A DNA stretch of 17,965 nt from an uncultured Collinsella sp. (GTDB lineage: Bacteria; Actinomycetota; Coriobacteriia; Coriobacteriales; Coriobacteriaceae), in assembly GCA_959596505.1 (NCBI GenBank), contig CAUFWM010000030.1, positions 1 through 17,965 of the forward strand, written 5' to 3'. The position numbers and the translations under genes are program-made. Positions within the stretch are counted from its first letter, which is position 1; every line of letters begins with the position of its first letter. The notes under the pieces are model-generated. The model was not told the origin of the DNA and searched no databases. It was given only the letters and a program-made list of their open reading frames with translations. This document shows positions 14,160 to 17,965 of this stretch, piece by piece.

Positions 14160-14195
14160 GGGGCGTCGCCTGTGTTTGGCGGCGTCCCGTTTTTG
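14160..14195 (+). terminator. Terminator-like hairpin before the glycosyltransferase gene
   Basis: GGGGCGTCGCC (14160-14170) pairs with GGCGGCGTCCC (14178-14188) around TGTGTTT with two G-U pairs, followed by GTTTTTGTGTT. It ends about 20 bases before the glycosyltransferase start. It may end the MFS transcript, or act as an attenuator, since the promoter-like TATGAT lies upstream of it. Confidence 0.65.
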
Positions 14196-14215
14196 TGTTG
14201 CAGGGAGGGTAAGGC

Positions 14216-15403
14216 ATGAACGCCACGGTCGTGATTCCAACGTATTGGGCGGGCGATGACGCTCGCGCAAACGCCCCTGGCACCTATGACCATTCGACAC
14301 GACTCAACGCCGACAATCCCGAACTCGACCGCTGCCTGGCCTCGCTTGAACAGGTGCGCGACATCCCGCGCATCATCCTTTTGGTGGTCTGTCCCGTTTC
14401 TGCCACAGCCGATGTGTCGCTGCGCGTGCACGAGATTGTCGACGCGCATCCCACGCTCAAGGTCACCGTTGTCACCAACACCCAGGCCTCGCGCATCGCA
14501 GACCGGGTTGCTCAGATCGCGCCCAAGGGTTCGGGCGAGTGCGTGAGTCTGCGAGGCTACGGCGCCATCCGCAACATGGGGCTGGCCTGTGCCGCTGTGC
14601 TGGGGCATGACGCGGTTATCTTTTTGGATGACGATGAGACTGTCATCGATGCCGACTTTATGAAGCGTGCGACCTACGCGCTGGGTCAGCAGACGCGTCA
14701 GGGCCTGCCGATCTTGGTCAAGAGCGGCTATTTCTACGATCGCGACGGATCGCCGCTGGCTCCCGCGGACAAGGCGGGCATCTGCCATCGTTGGTGGACC
14801 AAGCGCATCGAGTTCAACCGTTGGATGAAAAAGGCGCTCTCGGGCACCCGCATCTCGCGCTCCAACTACGTGTGCGGCGGCCTGATGGCCCTGCACGCCC
14901 GCGCCTTTACGCGTGTGGCCTTTGACCCGTTTATCACCCGCGGCGAGGACTTGGATTACCTCTTTAACATGCGCATGTTTGGCTACGACGTGTGGTTCGA
15001 TAACGAGTGGACCGTGCGCCATTTGCCTCCGGAGTCCGAAAAGCGCTCACCGCGCTTTATGCAGGATGTATACCGTTGGTACTACGAACGGGCCAAGTTG
15101 ACGTTCGCCGCGCATCAAAAGGAGCTCATTCCCGTTACGGCGGCATCGCTCATGCCCTACCCGGGCCCGTGGATTTCGCGCGAGCTCGACGACCGCGTGC
15201 GCAAGACCGCTATGGTCCGCAGCGTGTTTACCCGCGAGCATGAGGGCTACCTGCGCATCTGGCGCCATGGTATCGACGAGGCAAAGGCCTATGCGCGCCA
15301 AAACGCTGCAAGCTACCTGCGTTTCCAGAGCTTTTGGCCCAAGATCATGGACGGGCTTTGGCGTGACGCACAACTGATCAGTATCCTGGAGGGGGCCGAA
15401 TGA
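14216..15403 (+). CDS. Family 2-type glycosyltransferase
   Basis: The 395-residue protein starts with the GT-A pattern MNATVVIPTYW. It has a DxD-type nucleotide-sugar/metal motif IFLDDDET (135-142), an acceptor-side region SNYVCGGLMALHARAF and the catalytic-base-like TRGEDLDYLF (241-250). There is no membrane helix or signal peptide, so it should work on the cytoplasmic face, transferring a sugar to a lipid, polymer or protein acceptor. The donor and acceptor cannot be read from the sequence. AGGGAGG lies 7 bases before ATG 14216. Its stop TGA overlaps the start of the next kinase gene (ATGA), so the two are probably translationally coupled and share an operon. No other cell-envelope sugar genes are visible nearby. 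Confidence 0.85.
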   Translation: MNATVVIPTYWAGDDARANAPGTYDHSTRLNADNPELDRCLASLEQVRDIPRIILLVVCPVSATADVSLRVHEIVDAHPTLKVTVVTNTQASRIADRVAQIAPKGSGECVSLRGYGAIRNMGLACAAVLGHDAVIFLDDDETVIDADFMKRATYALGQQTRQGLPILVKSGYFYDRDGSPLAPADKAGICHRWWTKRIEFNRWMKKALSGTRISRSNYVCGGLMALHARAFTRVAFDPFITRGEDLDYLFNMRMFGYDVWFDNEWTVRHLPPESEKRSPRFMQDVYRWYYERAKLTFAAHQKELIPVTAASLMPYPGPWISRELDDRVRKTAMVRSVFTREHEGYLRIWRHGIDEAKAYARQNAASYLRFQSFWPKIMDGLWRDAQLISILEGAE

Positions 15404-16743
15404 TCGACCGCCGCGCCCAGCGCGATAGTTCATTATCAATCTTTCGCATCATTGCCGTTGCCTGCGCCATTTGCGTGCTGATGTACTTTATTTTTGCCCT
15501 GGTGACCGGCATCGAGCCGATCGCCACGGTGATTGCCTGCGCGCTGCTGTGCATCTTTCTGTGCATCTTTATCTTTTTGACGCTCAATCCCGATTCGGTG
15601 CGCTCGCAGTACACCGAAGAGACGCTCTCGGTGGCCTCGGCCATGCTCGAGGACATTAAGGGCGGTCTGACGCAGGAGTCGGCGCGTTTGGTGTGCCAGC
15701 GCATTTTGCCCGAGACGCGCGCCATGACGGTGGCCATCACCGACGAGGAAAACGTGCTTGCCTGCGCGGGCGAGTTTGAGGAAAAACTATTGCCAGATTC
15801 TCCCATCCACACGCTTGCAACGCGCTACGTTATCGAACATGGCATCGTGCAGTCGTTCAACCGTATGGTGGATGTCGTGGGTTCGGACGGCTCGCACAAC
15901 CAAGTCCCCGCCGGCATTATCGCTCCCATCAAGGTGGGCGATCGTACCGTCGGCACGCTCAAGTTCTACTACAAGACCCCGCGCGCCGTCGACCGTACTC
16001 AGTACGCGCTTGCCTCGGGCTTTGCCGAGATCTTGTCCACGCAGCTCGCCATCCACGAGCTCGAGGTGCAAAAGGAACTCACGGCGCGCGCCGAGGTGCG
16101 TGCGCTGCAGGCACAGATTAACCCGCACTTCCTGTTCAACACGCTGAACACCATTGCATCGTTTACGCGCACCGACCCGCTGCGGGCCCGCGAACTGCTT
16201 CGTGAGTTCTCATCGTTCTATCGCGCCACGCTCGACAACTCGGGATCGCTTATTCCGGTCTCGCGCGAGGTCGCACAGACCAAGCGCTACCTTACCTTTG
16301 AGAAGGCCCGCTTTGGCGAGGACCGCGTGCTTGCGACGTTCGATGTGTCCGAGGACGTGGAAGATACGCTGGTGCCGGCGTTCGTGATCCAGCCGATTGT
16401 CGAGAACGCCGTGCGTCATGGTATGGGCGATGACGACGCCCTGAGGATCGACGTGACCGTTCACCAAGACGGCGAGGATGCAATCTTGATTGCCGTGGCC
16501 GATAATGGCGTGGGCATGGATGAGGGTACCGCCGCCAGACTGTTTGACGAGCGCTCTGCCCGTCCCGACGCCAGCTCTCCTCAGGGTGGCGGCGCCGGTG
16601 TGGCCATGCACAATATTTCGGAGCGCATCCATCGCTTTTTTGGGCCGCACTCCTATACGCGTGTCGAATCGGCGCCGGGCAAGGGCACGAAGGTGCTCCT
16701 GCATCTTGATTTGTCAGAGAGCATCTTTGACATTCAAGAGTAA
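15400..16743 (+). CDS. LytS/YehU-type sensor histidine kinase with GAF-like domain (system 2)
   Basis: The 447-residue kinase has the same architecture as the one at 9481: two membrane helices (about 12-36 and 41-62), a GAF-like region (about 73-222) and a kinase core. The H-box is LQAQINPHFLFNT (His243), the N-box is QPIVENAVRH (Asn336), the G1 box is ADNGVGM (367-373) and the G2 box is GGAGVAMHN (397-405). Segments such as LASGFAEILSTQLA and RTVGTLKFYY closely parallel the first kinase, so the two are paralogues. The external loop between helices is only a few residues long, so the signal is probably sensed in the membrane or by the GAF region inside the cell. The start ATG overlaps the glycosyltransferase stop. 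Confidence 0.9.
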   Translation: MIDRRAQRDSSLSIFRIIAVACAICVLMYFIFALVTGIEPIATVIACALLCIFLCIFIFLTLNPDSVRSQYTEETLSVASAMLEDIKGGLTQESARLVCQRILPETRAMTVAITDEENVLACAGEFEEKLLPDSPIHTLATRYVIEHGIVQSFNRMVDVVGSDGSHNQVPAGIIAPIKVGDRTVGTLKFYYKTPRAVDRTQYALASGFAEILSTQLAIHELEVQKELTARAEVRALQAQINPHFLFNTLNTIASFTRTDPLRARELLREFSSFYRATLDNSGSLIPVSREVAQTKRYLTFEKARFGEDRVLATFDVSEDVEDTLVPAFVIQPIVENAVRHGMGDDDALRIDVTVHQDGEDAILIAVADNGVGMDEGTAARLFDERSARPDASSPQGGGAGVAMHNISERIHRFFGPHSYTRVESAPGKGTKVLLHLDLSESIFDIQE

Positions 16744-16752
16744 AATAAAAAG

Positions 16753-16790
16753 CTACGGGCTCAACGTCATGCGACGGACGCCCGGCGTAG
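16753..16790 (+). other. Stem-loop between kinase 2 and regulator 2
   Basis: CTACGGGC (16753-16760) can pair with GCCCGGCGTAG (16780-16790) with a small bulge, and an inner CGTC-ATGC-GACG hairpin lies at 16765-16776. There is no T run, so it is not a clear terminator. It may tune regulator translation or message stability. Confidence 0.35.
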
Positions 16791-16815
16791 TTAGTTGACG
16801 AAAGGTTTTATCCCT

Positions 16816-17532
16816 ATGCTGCGTGCGATGATTGTGGATGATGAGTCGCCGGCTCGCTCGGAGCTTCGCTTCCTGCTCGAGCAAACGGGCAAGATCGGCA
16901 CGATCACGGAGGCGTCGAGCGTCCGCTCCGCCATCGAGATGCTTATGGAAAGTCGCGTGGATGTCGTGTTTCTCGATATCTCGATGCCCGGTGCCTCGGG
17001 CCTGCAACTTGCCGAGGCGCTGCATAAGCTCAAAAATCCGCCGGCGATCGTGTTTGTGACTGCGTATAGCGACCATGCGGTCGAGGCATTCGACGTCGAT
17101 GCCGTCGATTATCTGATGAAGCCTGTCGAGGAAGCTCGCTTGGATCGCGCGATCGAGAAGGTCATGCAACGCGCCAAGCCGGTTACGGACAGCAAAGTGA
17201 CCATCGAGCGTATCCCGGTGGAAAAGGGCGGCCGCAAGGTGCTCATTCCCGTGGATGACATCCGCTTTATCATGGCAAAGGACGATTACTCCTGCATCTA
17301 TACCGTCGATGATCGCTTTTTGTCGACGACCTCGCTGGCGCAGTTTGAGGCCAAGCTCTGCGACTTTGGCTTCTTCCGTGTTCACCGCCGCTATATCGTC
17401 AACCTAGCGTGCGTCACGGACGTTGAGACGGTGCCCTCGGGCGCCATCCAGCTGGGCATTACGGGCGTCGACGAACGCGTGCCGGTTTCTCGCCGCCGCG
17501 TCGTGCCGCTCAAGAAGGCTCTGAGTCTCTAG
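16816..17532 (+). CDS. LytTR-family response regulator (system 2)
   Basis: This 238-residue regulator has a receiver domain (about 1-120) with Asp8/Asp9 (IVDDE), phospho-acceptor Asp54 (VFLDISMPG), Thr in VFVTAY and Lys in YLMKPVEEARL. The C-terminal LytTR domain has VLIPVDDIRFIMA, FFRVHRRYIVNL and RVPVSRRR. It is the probable partner of the kinase 72 bases upstream and is closely similar to the regulator at 10912, for example VDYLMKPVEEARL against VDYVVKPVEDARL. ATG 16816 has GAAAGG about 10 bases upstream. A TTG at 16795 extends the frame but lacks a ribosome site. A strong terminator follows, which ends the glycosyltransferase-kinase-regulator unit. Confidence 0.92.
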   Translation: MLRAMIVDDESPARSELRFLLEQTGKIGTITEASSVRSAIEMLMESRVDVVFLDISMPGASGLQLAEALHKLKNPPAIVFVTAYSDHAVEAFDVDAVDYLMKPVEEARLDRAIEKVMQRAKPVTDSKVTIERIPVEKGGRKVLIPVDDIRFIMAKDDYSCIYTVDDRFLSTTSLAQFEAKLCDFGFFRVHRRYIVNLACVTDVETVPSGAIQLGITGVDERVPVSRRRVVPLKKALSL

Positions 17533-17538
17533 CACACT

Positions 17539-17588
17539 GGCCCCGCAGCCCTGTAGACCCATCGTCTGCGGGGCCGTGGGGCCTTTTT
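17539..17588 (+). terminator. Rho-independent terminator after regulator 2
   Basis: GGCCCCGCAG (17539-17548) and CTGCGGGGCC (17565-17574) form a perfect 10-bp stem. GTGGGGCC then TTTTTT follows, which allows an alternative GGCCCC/GGGGCC pairing directly before the T run. The core CCCCGCAG is shared with the arcC terminator. Confidence 0.85.
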
Positions 17589-17628
17589 TGTATGTATCTG
17601 CCGAATCGTTTTTTGCGGAAGGGATCCC

Positions 17629-17965
17629 ATGAACAGCGCAAGCGCCAAGCGCATCGACATCATCTCGGACACCCACGGCTATTTATCGCCTGCGCTCTTG
17701 GATGAGCTTGAGGGCGCAGACCTGATCATCCACGCCGGCGACCTTACGTCAGAGATGGACTACGAGCACCTATGCACCATCGCCCCCGTGCGGGCCGTAT
17801 TGGGCAACAACGATTACTACCGCGACTACGGCCCCGATGTAGACCGTCTTGCGCTCTTTACCTACGAAGGCCTCAAATTCGCCGTAGCCCACTACCGCGA
17901 AGACCTTCCGGTGGGATCCGTAGACGTAGCCATCAACGGTCACACCCACGTAACCAAAGAAGCCC
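17629..17965 (+). CDS. YfcE/MJ0936-type metallophosphoesterase (3' partial)
   Basis: 112 codons are visible before the window ends. Motifs of the calcineurin-like phosphoesterase fold are in order: ISDTHG (12-17), HAGDLT (35-40), GNND (59-62), a histidine in VAHYRED (His88), and NGHTH (103-107). These are the ligands of a two-metal site, and such enzymes hydrolyse phosphodiesters in the cytosol, with the physiological substrate often unknown. The usual His-Gly of the fourth motif reads His-Tyr here. ATG 17629 follows GGAAGGGA. Only a few dozen residues should be missing, judging by the usual family length of about 160-180. Confidence 0.88.
   Translation, partial: MNSASAKRIDIISDTHGYLSPALLDELEGADLIIHAGDLTSEMDYEHLCTIAPVRAVLGNNDYYRDYGPDVDRLALFTYEGLKFAVAHYREDLPVGSVDVAINGHTHVTKEA

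Overview
The window looks like chromosomal DNA from a high-GC Gram-positive gut actinobacterium of the Coriobacteriia, most likely Collinsella or a close relative. This rests on GC-rich codon use, strong AGGAGG-type ribosome sites and the family mix. It is an inference from style and was not confirmed by any search.

Left part (1-3650) is accessory DNA. A gene tail (3-59) is followed by one arm of a long palindrome. Its apex has been split by a complete IS3-family (IS150-like) insertion sequence at 135-1583, with 24-bp terminal inverted repeats, a TAC target duplication, orfA, an A7 slippery site and orfB with all DDE residues. The second palindrome arm follows, then three ~80-bp tandem repeats that each carry a hairpin. 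Next is a minus-strand AAA_14/DUF4143 ATPase with 34-bp iterons just upstream of its start, and then an unrecognised gene remnant.

Middle part (4001-9369) is metabolic: carbamate kinase (arcC) with a clear terminator, a REP-like inverted repeat, a minus-strand membrane-anchored C39-like peptidase, then a plus-strand APC-family permease and a metal-dependent amidohydrolase. The permease and amidohydrolase probably form an uptake-and-hydrolysis pair. A link to carbamate kinase is possible but unproven.

Right part (9481-17532) holds two paralogous two-component systems, each a two-TM GAF-domain LytS-like histidine kinase plus a LytTR response regulator. Between them lie a zinc-dependent phospholipase C-like protein, a UMF1-type MFS transporter and a family 2 glycosyltransferase. 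The glycosyltransferase overlaps the second kinase gene by four bases (ATGA), so it is probably translationally coupled to that signalling pair. A YfcE/MJ0936-type phosphoesterase starts at 17629 and runs off the end.

No rRNA, tRNA, CRISPR array or prophage was seen. The most unusual features are the IS at the exact tip of a ~125-nt palindrome, the IS leader hairpin that buries its own ribosome site, the iterons ahead of the ATPase, and the duplicated GAF-LytS/LytTR systems with a glycosyltransferase in one operon.
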